A DNA stretch of 64,000 bases from Synaphobranchus kaupii (taxonomy: Eukaryota > Chordata > Actinopteri > Anguilliformes > Synaphobranchidae), in contig CM056391.1 in NCBI GenBank assembly GCA_029718625.1, positions 4,811,184 to 4,875,183 on the forward strand. Reading direction: 5' to 3'. Below are positions 1 to 11,454 of this stretch, one piece after another. A program made the position numbers and the translations under genes. The stretch's first letter is position 1; each line of letters opens with the position of its first letter. Under the pieces are notes generated by a model. It saw only the letters and a list, made by a program, of their open reading frames with translations, had not been told where the DNA came from and ran no database searches.

Positions 1-1183
1 CTATGAGTGATTCTATGGAGAATTTTAATAGGGAAGCAGTTCCTATTTCACACTTGAGTATTGCAGTTATGACACTTTCTGACAATTGCTTTTCTTTTAT
101 TGTGCATGGAGTCACGGCTCGCACACTTAATGAACTGTGGCATGACATTACTTCATCTTTAACGGCCGTCTTTCTCAGTTCAGCTCTTATCTATTAACAT
201 ACCTGTTTCTGAAGCCATTTTATTGCAATGGTTTTAAGTAGTTCCTTTGAAATGTAATTAACATATTTAATTATTTAATTTTAAGAAAAGCGGGGGGAAA
301 AAACCTTCCATAAATCAAATTTTGTTGTCAACAAACAGAATGCATTATTCTCATACTTTAAGTGACCCGTGACTCAATTTTTTCAACAAGGAGACATCAA
401 AAAGCATCATTTATTGACGTGCAAAAGAAAACTTACTGCAAACAGGAGAACGATAGTCTCTTGGTACACGTCCCTCCCAGTTCGTTTCTGCCTACAGTTT
501 TCAAAACAATGGAATACACTACACAGATGTTTTCTCCTCTGAGATGAAATAATTCAGGTTTGACTTCAAACTGCCTTTTTCAATTTAAGTAAAGCGGCTG
601 GCATTGTTAACGACATCGAAGTGAATCAGATGCTTTCGTAGCAAATATGGGAATCATTACCTCAATGTAGGCGTTTTCCCACATTCCTTTCAGCTGTGAT
701 TGTTGTTTCCCCTGTTACTGGAAAGAAGCCTTATTGATCAACAGAGAAATATTCTTCTGGTTTTTCCTGAAGAAATGAGTTATGGAACATAAATAACAGA
801 TTACCCTCTGAGATGTTCAATGGGCATGTCATGGGGGGCAGTTTTTTTTTGGGGGGGGGGGGTGTGTTGGTGGCAATGTTGGCTCCACTGATTGGTTGAT
901 TGGTGGGGTAATATTTCAATGAGTTAAAGTATGTAATTATGCCATATGCCATAGCTGTAACTTTACGCATATGGCTGTTCAATTCAGTCCTGTTTCTATT
1001 TCAAAATGTTCATGTAATATTTTTATGCTCTTTAATATACCCTTAAATAATAATATACCCTTAATGTGTAAAAATATGATGGAAAATCTGCTGTGGATTT
1101 TGCAGTTCTGTGGTGTAAAGGCTAACAGACTTTTTTTTTACAGCATATTTTAGTGCTGATCGATTGTTGTGGGTTAATCTAGG
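1..1183. other. Non-coding stretch, no gene recognised
   Basis: AT-rich single-copy-looking DNA. Open frames here are short (under 100 codons), lack recognisable domains and overlap on both strands, so they are treated as chance. The only marked feature is a T-run followed by a G-run at 842-862. Confidence 0.6.
842..862. repeat. Poly-T/poly-G homopolymer junction
   Basis: A run of 9 T is followed directly by 12 G. It is one of at least a dozen G or C runs of 11 or more bases in this window. Length is likely polymorphic and prone to sequencing error. Confidence 0.8.
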
Positions 1184-1275
1184 ACAGGGCTCTTTACTGG
1201 AGGGCTGCAGTGTCTGCTGGTTTTTGTGGACTCCTTTCAATCAGTCAATTTAGGCCAGAGAAATATGGTGCATGA
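1184..1275 (+). mobile_element. Fragment of a fold-back element (same family as 45846-46028)
   Basis: The stretch reads 'gggctgcagtgtctgctgg' followed by a TTTTTGTGG segment, then TTTCAATCAGTCAATTTAGG. The same words form one arm of the palindromic element at 45846-46028. Only the left half is recognisable here. The right half seems replaced by, or to have seeded, the CACAGA repeat just downstream, because a GAAACAC-type word precedes that repeat. Confidence 0.6.
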
Positions 1276-1303
1276 ACTGAGTCAAACTAAGAACCTTTGC
1301 ACT

Positions 1304-1410
1304 GAAACACATCACAGACACAGACACAGACACATCACAGACACAGACACAGACACAGACACAGACACAGACACAGACACATCACAGACACAGACACAGA
1401 CACAAACCCA
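1304..1410. repeat. CACAGA hexanucleotide repeat
   Basis: About 100 bp of CACAGA units with periodic CATCACAGA interruptions, giving blocks separated by 'ACACATCACAGACACAGA'. It is translatable as an HRH/TDTD repeat, which is a by-product of the 6-bp period and not evidence of a protein. Confidence 0.9.
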
Positions 1411-1628
1411 AACCCTTCTTTCTTCTGATTTGCATGAATTCTATTGTGGACCCCAGGAAGACTCATTGCCACTGCATCAGCTAATGCGGATCCTTATAAT
1501 AACCAATAAACAATAAGACACTCCAGCCTTCCAGGACTGCTGTTTCCTCCCTGTTTAGGCTCCATTTAATTTACTCCTGGTTCCTAATCCAAGGCTCCAC
1601 CCCTGATACTGAAGATACACAGAATCTT

Positions 1629-1807
1629 CTGGGGCCTGTTCCAGAAAGCAGGATTACTGAGTTAGCTGGATAACTGCACTGAGTAAAACCCAGGACAGCT
1701 CTTTTCACTTCAGTCCATATTCCAGATTTGGGAGGGTTCCGGGGGTTTTACTCAGTGCAGTTATCCAGCTAACTCAGTAATCCGGTTTTTTCAGGAACAG
1801 GCCCCTG
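1629..1807. mobile_element. Palindromic MITE with about 60-bp inverted arms
   Basis: Left arm 1632-1691 and right arm 1744-1804 are near-perfect reverse complements. The element starts GGGCCTGTTCC and ends GGAACAGGCCC, and both arms carry TTACTGAGTTAGCTGGATAA or its complement. The flanking trinucleotide CTG occurs at 1629-1631 and 1805-1807, consistent with a 3-bp target duplication as made by PIF/Harbinger-type transposases. The spacer is about 52 bp, so a transcript would fold into a long hairpin. No coding capacity. Superfamily assignment is inferred from ends and duplication length only. Confidence 0.85.
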
Positions 1808-1998
1808 GTTTCGTTTGTTACTCAGCATTGCACTTCATGGATAAGTTTATTCCTCATCCTTACTCTAGCCGTAGCCCTATATCTTTCCCACCACCACCAT
1901 AACCAGCATTCCCTCAAACAGGGGGAGGATTATTGACTATGTCACCAAAGCGCCCATGGGACAGGGCCCAGGTGAGACAGTAACCTGTCAAATTTGAA

Positions 1999-2110
1999 CA
2001 TTTACATTGACATCATTGGGCCGACGCTCTTATCTAGAGCGACTTACAAGAGTACTTTGAATTCCAGTACAAGGCAGAGCATCGCATCCACAAGCAAGTA
2101 AACGAAAAAA
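1999..2110 (-). mobile_element. Degenerate L2-clade retroposon 3' tail
   Basis: Contains 'CGACGCTCTTATCTAGAGCG', the reverse complement of the L2/UnaL2-type 3' hairpin with one loop/stem change, preceded by TTTACATTGACATC, a decayed ATTACATT tail. Sequence 3' of the hairpin motif (read on the plus strand) lacks the tRNA-like head of the SINEs elsewhere in the window. It could therefore be a 5'-truncated LINE or a different SINE using the same tail. Confidence 0.7.
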
Positions 2111-4803
2111 ACTCTCAAGACAAATAAGCACTGTCCACACGGCGGTAAAGAGGAATGAGATGAGCGTACTTTTGCTTTCTATTATGATGATGAACTGAGA
2201 ATGAACTCAAATACCAACCTGTCAACGTTTTTCTTGTGTACAACACTTACTTATCATTTAGAAAAAACAGTGGAGGCTGTTTGTCTAGGTCTACTGTATG
2301 TATGCATTGTTACCGTGGACGCCAATTCAACTGAAAAGGCATGGATCTGATGATCAGTACCATATGGGCCAAGCGTTTGTAAATTTAAACTGATGCTAAA
2401 AGGTAACATGCCACAAAAACAGTCTGTGACTTAACAAGACAAACTCTCTGTAGGGGCTCACCTTACTGGCTCGGGCGGGTGGCCATACATTCTTGTTTGA
2501 TTTGAAATTATGGGCCACATTTGACTGGTTTAAACTGCTTCAAAATACACTTAATACAAATAAATACAGGCAAAGCGTTGATGTCATTGTTTGAGGCCAA
2601 ATGTCTGTGCTCGGCCTAACGGATATTTCTTTGGAGAGCCATTACTTCAGTTGGCTTTCCCTTTAGTTCCTGAAGTTCTGGATGAATTACAGTATCAAAG
2701 ATGTCCATACACTCTCATAAAATAGGGCTCTTTGGCTTGTCTCCATAGGGGAACCCGTTTTAATATTTATGGAATCCTCTATGGTAGGTGAGAAAAGTGT
2801 GAAAGCTCCCAGATTGAACCACTTTGCCCAACAAAGAACCCTTGAACGTCTTCTGAGCAGATGCTTTCTGTCCATACACAATTATGTATTTATCTGAATA
2901 AAGTTATTCTTATAAAATTTAAACAACAAACATATGTTCTTTCACTATTTGGGTATCCAGTGTTGCTTAATGCAGTCGATTTGCCAAATGTAGCTATTTA
3001 GTTTGAGGGGGAGTAGTTTGAGAATCAGAAGCAGTTCTTTGCTACTCATTTTCGTAATTATTCCTCCTTAAAATGTTTTTTAAACATCGATTGAGAACTC
3101 TTCAGAAGTGTGTGAGTGTGTCCATTTTTACGTATGTTCAAAATGAAAAGATGGGCATAGTACTGTCAGGCTAATGATGTTAATCTTCTCTTGCACTGCC
3201 AAGACAACCGCCGACAACAATGTGTCTTGGAAAACATCTGAAAACATCTTGGTTGTCTAAAGCAGTGGGTGACATTTGTCTGAACTTGTTATCCCGTTTC
3301 TTCTTTCACATGTAGAAGTTTTGCAGGAAACTATTTGGATGCCTGTGCAATTTGTGGCTCCACAGACAAAACACAACAGAACACCACAGAAGCGCTCTTC
3401 AAGAACAAAGTGTTGATAATTGGTATAAGTATGCCGTAATGTATACTAGAGACAAAAATAAACAGAACAGTTACGACAATTTCAGAGTGGCAGACATCTA
3501 TCTGTAACTGAAAATCTAATTTTCCTAAACCCTTTCTCTTCTGCAACAAATATATAGTGTTACACATTTAGTAGAAAATATAAGGTGATTGTACTACAAT
3601 GTCCTATTTGGTATTCAAACCCATTAGGGCTTGTTACAGACTCCATTGAGCCCTGGCCTTCCTTGCACTGCCCATGTTGAGTTTTATTTTTGAACATTTA
3701 CAGCAAGAGACTTAGTATTACTTCCTTTCCTCCATCTTTTAAAAAGACCAAATATGGAATCCCCGCAGGTATTACAATATAAATTTTTTAAATATACAGG
3801 CCAGTTGGATATTGTGGAAAATGAGAAATGTTCATACTTTAGAATAACTAGAACAAGACTCATAAGTAAATTGATATTATAGTAGTACTCACGCTTTATT
3901 TGTGGTCCTGCCTATTAGTGAAAAATATGTGCTTACACACTTTTGCGATGGTTTTAATATAGAATAGGTACTGGATTTTTAGACCTATTTAATATTCAAC
4001 AGAGCACACATGCAGTCCTATCTAAAATTGCTTTTGCAAACCTGTAACACAATAAAACTCTAACTAGATACATTTTTTTCAGATTTTATTCGATCAGAAG
4101 AGAAAGAGGATGCAGAAATCCCCACCTCTTCTGCCCAGAAAAGAAGTGAAACTTTCTTCCCACCAAAGAAAGATCGGCAAGTCTTTTTGACTGAAAAACC
4201 CCTTTACAGTGCACCCCATAACCTCAAATAAACAAATAAACAAACAAAATGCCAAACTCTCTGTGAACAAGTTAGATACCTGGGATTAATGCTTGCGAGC
4301 TGAAAGGGATTTTGTTGAAGCGTTTAGTGAACGCGTTATCTGAAAGCTCTACATGAGAGGACATGGTTGTGCATAATAAATAACTAACTAAAGAGTCATT
4401 ATTGCTAATGAGTGGATTAAATGTAGCATAATGAGTCTGTAAACATGACTAATGAAGCACTGATAAGGAATGTATAATGCATGATTATCACTACATAAAG
4501 CCAGGTTATGAGTATTAAAGAAGCAGTCCAGTGCTCCTGTATTATTGGTGAAATTAAGTCTTGTGTTTTAAAATGAAGTTCGTGGGAAAGCAGGTGTGAA
4601 ATACAGTATATCTGACACTGCTGATATCTTGATGAGGCATTAAAATATAAGAATTATTTCTTAGTGGCTCAAATGCAGCTGTCGTAGTGAATTACGGTTT
4701 GAAGAAGCAATCTTTTTCCAAGAGCAAAGATGCGGTTTATAATCATATGACTAAATGCATAATATTGCAGGCAAAGCACATAATGTACAGTAATAATATG
4801 TTT
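2111..4803. other. Long unique AT-rich stretch
   Basis: No repeat, RNA gene or plausible exon recognised. Open frames are under 80 codons and without domains. Consistent with intronic or intergenic vertebrate DNA. Confidence 0.6.
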
Positions 4804-4876
4804 AGTGTTAAATACACTCTTTCAGTGTACATATAATCTATGTTAGAGTTGAATTAACACTGGACATTTTACTGTG
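4804..4876. mobile_element. MITE fragment of the CACAG-AAAATG family
   Basis: Ends in 'TTAACACTGGACATTTTACTGTG', seen here in parts, with AGTGTTAAATACACTC on the left. The same words occur at 25763-25873, 33419-33501 and in altered form at 11455-11544. The shared ends (CACAGNAAAA and TTTTACTGTG) and internal AGTGTACAT identify a short palindromic non-autonomous DNA transposon family. Confidence 0.6.
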
Positions 4877-5170
4877 TTATTACTACTAATAATGCACTTA
4901 TAGTTATACAGCACACAACAAGGCACTAAAGGTAGAGCATTCACTTGTCCACAGATTTAAAAGGTAGTCGTCTGTTTTCTTTAAATTCCTCTGGCGTAGA
5001 GGTCACATGATCACTGGTGAGGAAAGGGAGAGGACGTTTCTCACTGCAGCACCATCGACAGGCTGTTTTAGGCTCTGATTGCAGTGCCATTGTTCATTTG
5101 GAAAGCAAATCACCTGTACGACAGCTAATTCTGCATCGCATGGACAATCTCTCCAGCTTTTTTTTCTTTG

Positions 5171-5220
5171 CGTGTGTGTCTGTGTGTGTGTGTGTGTCGG
5201 GGGGGGGGGGGGGGGGGGGG
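5171..5220. repeat. GT repeat followed by a 22-base G run
   Basis: A TG dinucleotide run (5171-5197) runs into 22 consecutive G at 5199-5220. A strong candidate for G-quadruplex formation and for length instability. Confidence 0.9.
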
Positions 5221-5651
5221 CAACTGTCAGGAAGCCAATAAGAGGCTCTTATCATCAAGCAGGTATTTAGTCTCTGGACATCCCCTCTCCTCTCAGTCGA
5301 CCGCCGTGTTCTCACACAGCACAATGGCACAGATGTTCAATTTAATCATTACCGTCAGAGAGTAAACGAGAAAACGCTGCTTCCGGTAATTAATCCTTAT
5401 TTCTCAGGTCACTTGCACTTTCGGGAAGGGAACCTATTCTGCGGTCCGCTGGGGAAAGAACCTTTATTTGTTCTTCTCAGGAAATGTGAAACAGAAGTTC
5501 GGTTCCTTTTGTCTTTGGGAGAATTAGCGTTTAAACCAAAATCGGTAACGCTTCATCGAACCGTATGCCATAAAGCCTATACTACTGTCATAAGCATGGC
5601 ATAACACCTGACATAACATGTCATGACGATGTATTACAGCTTGCAACAGAA
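5221..5651. other. Non-coding stretch
   Basis: No repeat or gene recognised. Short open frames lack domains. Confidence 0.5.
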
Positions 5652-5992
5652 CTCTCCTGCTACACTTACTTTCCTGCTCCACTACTCTCCTGCTACACAT
5701 ACTCTCCTGCTACACTTACTCTCCTGCTACACTTACTCTCCTGCTACACTTACTTTCCTGCTCCACTTACTCTCCTGCTACACATACTCTCCTGCTACAC
5801 TTACTCTCCTGCTACACTTACTCTCCTGCTACACTTACTTTCCTGCTCCACTTACTCTCCTGCTACACATACTCTCCTGCTACACTTACTCTCCTGGTAC
5901 ACATACTCTCCTGCTCCACTTACTGTCCTGCTCCACCTACTCTCCTGCTACACATACTCTCCTGCTCCACTTACTCTCCTGCTACACATACT
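5652..5992. repeat. 17-bp minisatellite, about 20 copies
   Basis: Unit TCTCCTGCTACACTTAC with common variants CACATAC, TTTCCTGCTCC and one GGTACAC. Because 17 is not divisible by 3, three units make a 17-residue pattern (LLHLLSCYTYSPATLTL), giving an open frame over 5623-6036. That frame has no start context, domain or codon bias beyond the repeat and is not called as a gene. One unit near 5685 is shortened (CCACTACTC). Confidence 0.93.
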
Positions 5993-6608
5993 TCTCTCCT
6001 TATGACCACATTGCCCCTTTTCAGCAGGCACAGTAAAAATTATATTTATTTTTTTCATTTCAAGGTAATTTTTCATATAATATTATTGTGTAGGCTTCTT
6101 GGCATTCTGTCAGGCGAAGACAACACTACTTGTGGGACCACTTGTCTCCAAACATGAGATTGTTTTTTTCTTATTTTCAGAAAATAAGAATCCTGTTTGT
6201 AAAATTGGGGCCATATAAGGGTACTTTTCTTTGAGAAAGCTATCATCGGATGACACAGATTTTAAATCCACACATTCCAAGATGGGCACTTTAATGCTCC
6301 TGTAGTAATTTTAATGATAAATGTTGACTGAACCCAGGCTATAGTGTGATCGCTGGAGTGCATTATTCCAGGCTGAGAAATAAGTGTGGTGGATGCGTAC
6401 CCACAAGGCCAGTGCACTAAGCCGTACGGAACGCTGAGGAGCCGGGTACATTATTTACCCCGGCCACTGAGCGCCGGCGTCATTACCCTCCTGCCTGCAT
6501 TAATCTGCAGTTCAGCCACATGACGACAGACATGTCTCAAAGTGTCCGGGCATAATCGCCCGAGTGACAGCTTCATTTGTAATGTGCGCGCGGGGGGTGG
6601 GGTTGAGC
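5993..6608. other. Non-coding stretch
   Basis: AT-rich then GC-richer toward 6420-6600. No gene or transposon recognised. Confidence 0.5.
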
Positions 6609-6634
6609 GGGGGGGGGGGGGGGGGGGAGGGGGG
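6609..6634. repeat. Poly-G tract
   Basis: Nineteen G, one A, then six G. It lies about 100 bp upstream of the 48-bp array A1. Confidence 0.9.
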
Positions 6635-6730
6635 TTCCCGTGTGGCGGAGTGACAGAGCACTCGTACGCTTCTCCCTTTGTCTTTTATCCCTTTGAAGAG
6701 CAGGTTTTTTTGGAATATTCAAAATGGTCA

Positions 6731-8105
6731 ATGGTCTGGTATCTGTTAAGGCACTGTTCCAGTGTGTGGATGGGCCCCATGGTCTGGTATCTGTTAAGGC
6801 TCTGTTCCAGTGTGTGGATGGGCCCCATGGTCTGGTATCTGTTAAGGCTCTGTTCCAGTGTGTGGATGGGCCCCATGGTCTGGTATCTGTTAAGGCTCTG
6901 TTCCAGTGTGTGGATGGGCCCCATGGTCTGGTATCTGTTAAGGCACTGTTCCAGTGTGTGGATGGGCCCCCATGGTCTGGTATCTGTTAAGGCTCTGTTC
7001 CAGTGTGTGGATGGGCCCCATGGTCTGGTATCGTTAAGGCACTGTTCCAGTATGTGGATGGGCCCCATGGTCTGGTATCTGTTAAGGCTCTGTTCCAGTG
7101 TGTGGATGGGCCCCATGGTCTGGTATCGTTAAGGCACTGTTCCAGTGTGTGGATGGGCCCCATGGTCTGGTATCTGTTAAGGCTCTGTTCCAGTGTGTGG
7201 ATGGGCCCCATGGTCTGGTATCGTTAAGGCACTGTTCCAGTGTGTGGATGGGCCCCATGGTCTGGTATCTGTTAAAGCTCTGTTCCAGTGTGTGGATGGG
7301 CCCCATGGTCTGGTATCTGTTAAGGCTCTGTTCCAGTGTGTGGATGGGCCCCATGGTCTGGTATCGTTAAGGCACTGTTCCAGTGTGTGGATGGGCCCCA
7401 TGGTCTGGTATCGTTAAGTCTCTGTTCCAGTGTGTGGATGGGCCCCATGGTCTGGTATCTGTTAAGGCTCTGTTCCAGTGTGTGGATGGGCCCCATGGTC
7501 TGGTATCTGTTAAGGCACTGTTCCAGTGTGTGGATGGGCCCCATGGTCTGGTATCTGTTAAGGCTCTGTTCCAGTGTGTGGATGGGCCCCATGGTCTGGT
7601 ATCGTTAAGGCTCTGTTCCAGTGTGTGGATGGGCCCCATGGTCTGGTATCTGTTAAGGCTCTGTTCCAGTGTGTGGATGGGCCCCATGGTCTGGTATCTG
7701 TTAAGGCACTGTTCCAGTGTGTGGATGGGCCCCATGGTCTGGTATCTGTTAAGGCTCTGTTCCAGTGTGTGGATGGGCCCCATGGTCTGGTATCGTTAAG
7801 GCTCTGTTCCAGTGTGTGGATGGGCCCCATGGTCTGGTATCTGTTAAGGCTCTGTTCCAGTGTGTGGATGGGCCCCATGGTCTGGTATCTGTTAAGGCAC
7901 TGTTCCAGTGTGTGGATGGGCCCCATGGTCTGGTATCTGTTAAGGCACTGTTCCAGTGTGTGGATGGGCCCCATGGTCTGGCATCTGTTAAGGCACTGTT
8001 CCAGTGTGTGGATGGGACCCATGGTCTGGTATCTGTTAAGGCTCTGTTCCGGTGTGTGGATGGGCCCCATGGTCTGGTATCTGTTAAGGCCCTGTTCCGG
8101 TGTGA
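6731..8105. repeat. 48-bp minisatellite array A1, about 29 copies
   Basis: The unit begins GGTCTGGTATCTGTTAAGG, continues with CTCTG or CACTG, then TTCCAGTGTGTGGATG and GGCCCCAT. Most units are 48 bp. A 47-bp class has TATCGTT in place of TATCTGTT (first at about 7030, then 7125, 7220, 7363, 7410, 7600, 7790). The variants are ordered: a 95-bp dimer (TATCGTT-CACTG then TATCTGTT-CTCTG) at about 7030-7220, and a four-unit 191-bp block (TATCGTT/CT, CTGTT/CT, CTGTT/CA, CTGTT/CT) repeated at about 7410, 7600 and 7790. Both strands have long open frames (plus VKALFQCVDGPHGLVS, minus MGPIHTLEQSLNRYQT) because 48 is 16 codons. The 47-bp units break every frame repeatedly, which argues against coding. 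The last units decay (TTCCGGTGTG) into GAGACTGG. Confidence 0.96.
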
Positions 8106-8296
8106 GACTGGATCTGGTCTGTGCCAGTGCTAACTGTGGCGGTCAGTCACACAGGTCAGCACATGGCTGGCCGTAGCACAGACAGGGAGGGGTGATCGGC
8201 AGGACGTCAGAGTCTCATTGGAAAGCCACAGTTTGGCATTCCTAACTGAGAGGAAATGGGATCAAATTAAAAGCACTTAGACTGTGTCTGAAATGC

Positions 8297-8440
8297 AGTG
8301 TCTGTCTGTCTCTCTCTCTCTCTCACTCTCCTCTCTTCTCTCTCTCTCTCATACACACGCACATATATAATGAAGTTGGAAGAGAGAGAAAGAGAGAGAG
8401 TGTGCAAGTGAGAGAGACTGAGGGAGAGCGAGACAGGTGT
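8297..8440. repeat. TC-rich block facing a GA-rich block
   Basis: A TCTC-rich tract (8297-8350) is followed by CACACGCACATATATAATG and then a GAGA-rich tract (8380-8440). The two are mutually complementary in composition, so the region can form an imperfect hairpin. Confidence 0.85.
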
Positions 8441-8694
8441 TTCATATAGACATATGACCACAGGAGAGTGTGTGTGGGGATGAAGTACGTGGGCTGACAG
8501 GTAATCAGTGTAATCTATGTAGGTGTGAGATTAGAGGAAGGGAAATCGTTGCACGGGGGTGGGCTTTAAATGAGCTCGGGCTGCTGGAGTTGAACTTTAC
8601 CTGCAGACAGCAACCTGCACACGGACTTCTTCAGCTCACCCTGCCCCCAGCACCTCCCTGGTTAATGTCTTAAGTACCACTGGAGGTGAAAATG

Positions 8695-9125
8695 TAATAA
8701 TAATAATAATAATGCCTGGCATTTATATAGCGCCTTTCTCACACTCAAAACGCTTTACAATGATGAGGGGGAAACTCGCGTCAACCACCACCAATGTGTA
8801 GCACCCACCTGGGCGATGTAACGGCAGCCATTTTGTGCCAGAATGCTCACCACACATCAGGTGGAGCGGGAGATAACAATTTTTAGCCAATTAAACTAGG
8901 GGATGATTAGGTGGCAGATTGAAAGAGCCTGGGTTGGGAGTTTAGCCAGGACACCGGGGGTAAACCCTACTCTTTGCGATAAGTGTCATGGGATCTTTAA
9001 TGACCACAGTGAGTCAGGACCTGGGTTTAACGTCTCATCCGAAAGACGGCATCTCCTACAGCACAGTGCAATTTGTGAGCCACCCTTCCTTTGCTGGGAG
9101 ACCAGATTCACGGGTCATCTCACGC
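8695..9125 (-). mobile_element. TAA-tailed interspersed retroposon
   Basis: Read on the minus strand it ends GGCGCTATATAAATGCC and then an ATT repeat (plus-strand TAA run at 8695-8712). A 3' microsatellite tail directly after a fixed sequence is typical of a non-LTR retroposon or its SINE. Internal words such as GGGATCTTTAATGACCACAG and CATCCGAAAGACGGC are ones I recognise from interspersed repeats common in fish genomes. The exact family name is not certain. No intact protein frame; the 116-codon frame over 8903-9253 is incidental. Confidence 0.7.
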
Positions 9126-10437
9126 TGTTTAACCCCAAGAGCCTTACTCAAAACTTCATTAAGATTCTCATAAAATTTAATAATGTTTCTTTCTTTTTTT
9201 GTTTTTTTTTTGTTACTGCCCTCCGGCATAAATCCCCCCAGTTAACTGCATGAGAAAGGGAGTCTGTTATACTTTTATGAAATATTTCTTTTAACAAGCT
9301 CTCATTAAAGATTCTGAGTCCTCCGTTTTTATTCTTCGTCAATTCAAATATGTTCTTTATGTTAATTCACAGTTCTACGGGGATTGCTATAATACCAGTT
9401 GGGAGCTTTTATTCCTCTTAGTCTCTGTTGAATTGAAGTTTTAAAGGTCTTGTATTCTAGAACACTTTGTTCAGCCCCTCAGGAGGAATTTTCAAACCCA
9501 CATGAAATTAACAAACGTGCGAGCACGCTTCATACTAATTATGTCCGGATGCTTGATTTACACCAGGATTTTGTGAAATCTATTTTTCACATTTGTTATC
9601 ACACAGAACAATTTTCTACTTTGCTAACTTTCTTCCATTAAGAATGGGGAATTAAAATGGGAAATAAATTATTTGTTCTAACGTTTTCTGTGCACAGAAA
9701 TGAATAGATAGTCGCCATGCACTCTGCTTAAGAAACTGCAAATAAATTCTTAGTTGCATAGATATGGAATAGTTATAATAACAACTATGAACTTCTGCCA
9801 GTGAAATTATTTCTGAGATACAGATGTATTCACTTGCCAGGCAAAGGGGACAGTATTTATATTTCTGTACTCCTTTAAAGGTTTTTTTTTTACAGACGTA
9901 ATCCTTATCTGTGAGACCACCTATATTTCAAACTAAACTCCCACCCACATTCCACCAGCTTCAGTCCCTTGGCTGTTTGATGTTCATCTTTAATCTGCAT
10001 TAAAAAGATGGGCCTTCTCCATCTCATGTTTGGACCTCTCCAGGTTTTGACGGACACATAAATTAATACGTAAATCTTTCTTGTCTCTTGTATTTTTGTA
10101 AACATCCCAGGAATATTTGTAACATTTCTAAAGCTTCAGGAGATAACTAAGCAACGTGGCTTGTATCTTAAAATTGAAAGCTCAATATAAAGGATGGTTT
10201 TCAAAGACTGCTTCAAGGTCAGTTTCATCATGTGGACTTGAATTTGTTCAAGTTCTGCTGCAAGAAGCTCTGTAATATACAATTTTGTTATATACAGCAA
10301 GCTTTTTTCTGTTTATTTTAATATACGGCAAGCTTTATTCCGTTTTATTTTATTTACCTGCCACAGAGCAGCAGACCTAGCCTGCAGGAGATGATGCAAT
10401 GTAGGGGTAACCTAAGGGTTCCTGTGATATGTTGATA
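9126..10437. other. Unique AT-rich stretch
   Basis: Contains T-runs near 9185-9215 and 9880-9892. No gene or named repeat recognised. Confidence 0.5.
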
Positions 10438-10527
10438 TTATGATGTTTGTCATGTTTGTATAATTGAAGTTTGTATAATTATGATGTTTGTATGATTGAA
10501 GTTTGTATAATTATGATGTTTGTATAA
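10438..10527. repeat. Short tandem repeat of about 32 bp
   Basis: The words ATGATGTTTGTATAATTG and AAGTTTGTATAATT alternate about three times with small changes (one GTATGATTG). Confidence 0.8.
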
Positions 10528-10559
10528 TTGACTGCAATTTGATTGTGTGTTCATGTCCC

Positions 10560-10678
10560 ATGTATTGAACCCTGTTATGATGTGGGTTTTTCAAATGGAG
10601 CTGCTTTGATGCAAAATGAGACAAATTTCAGAGACATCTCACAATAAAATTCTATCACATCGTATCGTATCGTATGTC
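10560..10678 (+). mobile_element. Possible 3' end of a LINE with TCGTA tail
   Basis: AT-rich sequence ends CACAATAAAATTCTATCAC, followed by a TCGTA repeat (10660-10677). An AATAAA-like word followed by a pentamer tail resembles LINE 3' ends. No coding sequence or hairpin supports it, so this is tentative. Confidence 0.3.
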
Positions 10679-10929
10679 TCCAATATGGGGCCTGGTTACC
10701 TAGGGTTACCTGTCTGGTTTTGAGCCGTCCCTACCTCTGTGATACACAATCAGTAACTGTCCTACACACTACCAGCTGCAGGGTCTCAGGAACATAATGA
10801 CACAATCCAGACTCTAACTGCCGCTTATCCCAGCTAGCATGCGTACTGCGCACAGTAGCCAGCTAGCGGCCTGCTGTTAGCGCAGCTGTTTGCTAGCAGG
10901 CAACCGAGGTGAGGAATCCTTGGCTTTGC

Positions 10930-11110
10930 AGGCACTCTTATCCAGAGTAACGGACACATTCTGTTTACATACAATCCAAGCTACTTTTATTTACATTTAC
11001 TGAATCAGTTCATGTGAAGCTCCTCCATAGTGCAAGGGCACTAGCCCACCTGGAAATCAAACCCTTTATAACCTTCAAGTAGCGAATCCAGTTCCTTAAA
11101 ACCATTATCC
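10930..11110 (-). mobile_element. Degenerate tRNA-derived SINE with L2 tail
   Basis: Starts GCACTCTTATCCAGAGTAAC (reverse complement of the tail hairpin), then CTACTTTTATTTACATTTACTGAATCAGTTC, seen in pieces, and ends with CTGGAAATCAAACC and CCAGTTCCTTAAAACC, which match the B-box and A-box complement of the better copy at 17518-17733. Many substitutions indicate an old insertion. Confidence 0.75.
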
Positions 11111-11454
11111 TCCTGAGAACCGGCAGAAAAACTGGAAATAGTCTCAGTATTTAAATGCTTGGGATGGCAAAAAAACAAAAACATGTTGCAGTGAAAATAT
11201 TTTCTAAATTATTATTTATTTATTTTTATTTAATTGTTCTTGAGATTAAGTCCAGGCCCCCATGTCCCCAATATGGGACAAAAAATGAACTTCCGGGGCC
11301 CAAGAGGTTATTCCACACGGCCACCGTAGAGGTGGAAGATCAGCTGTTAAGAGAATGCAAAATGGCCGTTGAATGGTTCCAACAGCTAAAACCGGCAACG
11401 ATCCACTAGGCGTTTCTCACTAGGATAGGCCTCAGTCTGTACCCATTGTGAGTG

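Noticed and set aside
6542..8176. Several overlapping open frames of 74-200 codons on both strands in array A1
   Set aside because: They arise because the 48-bp unit is 16 codons without stops in some frames. The 47-bp units break them repeatedly, and there is no domain or splice context.
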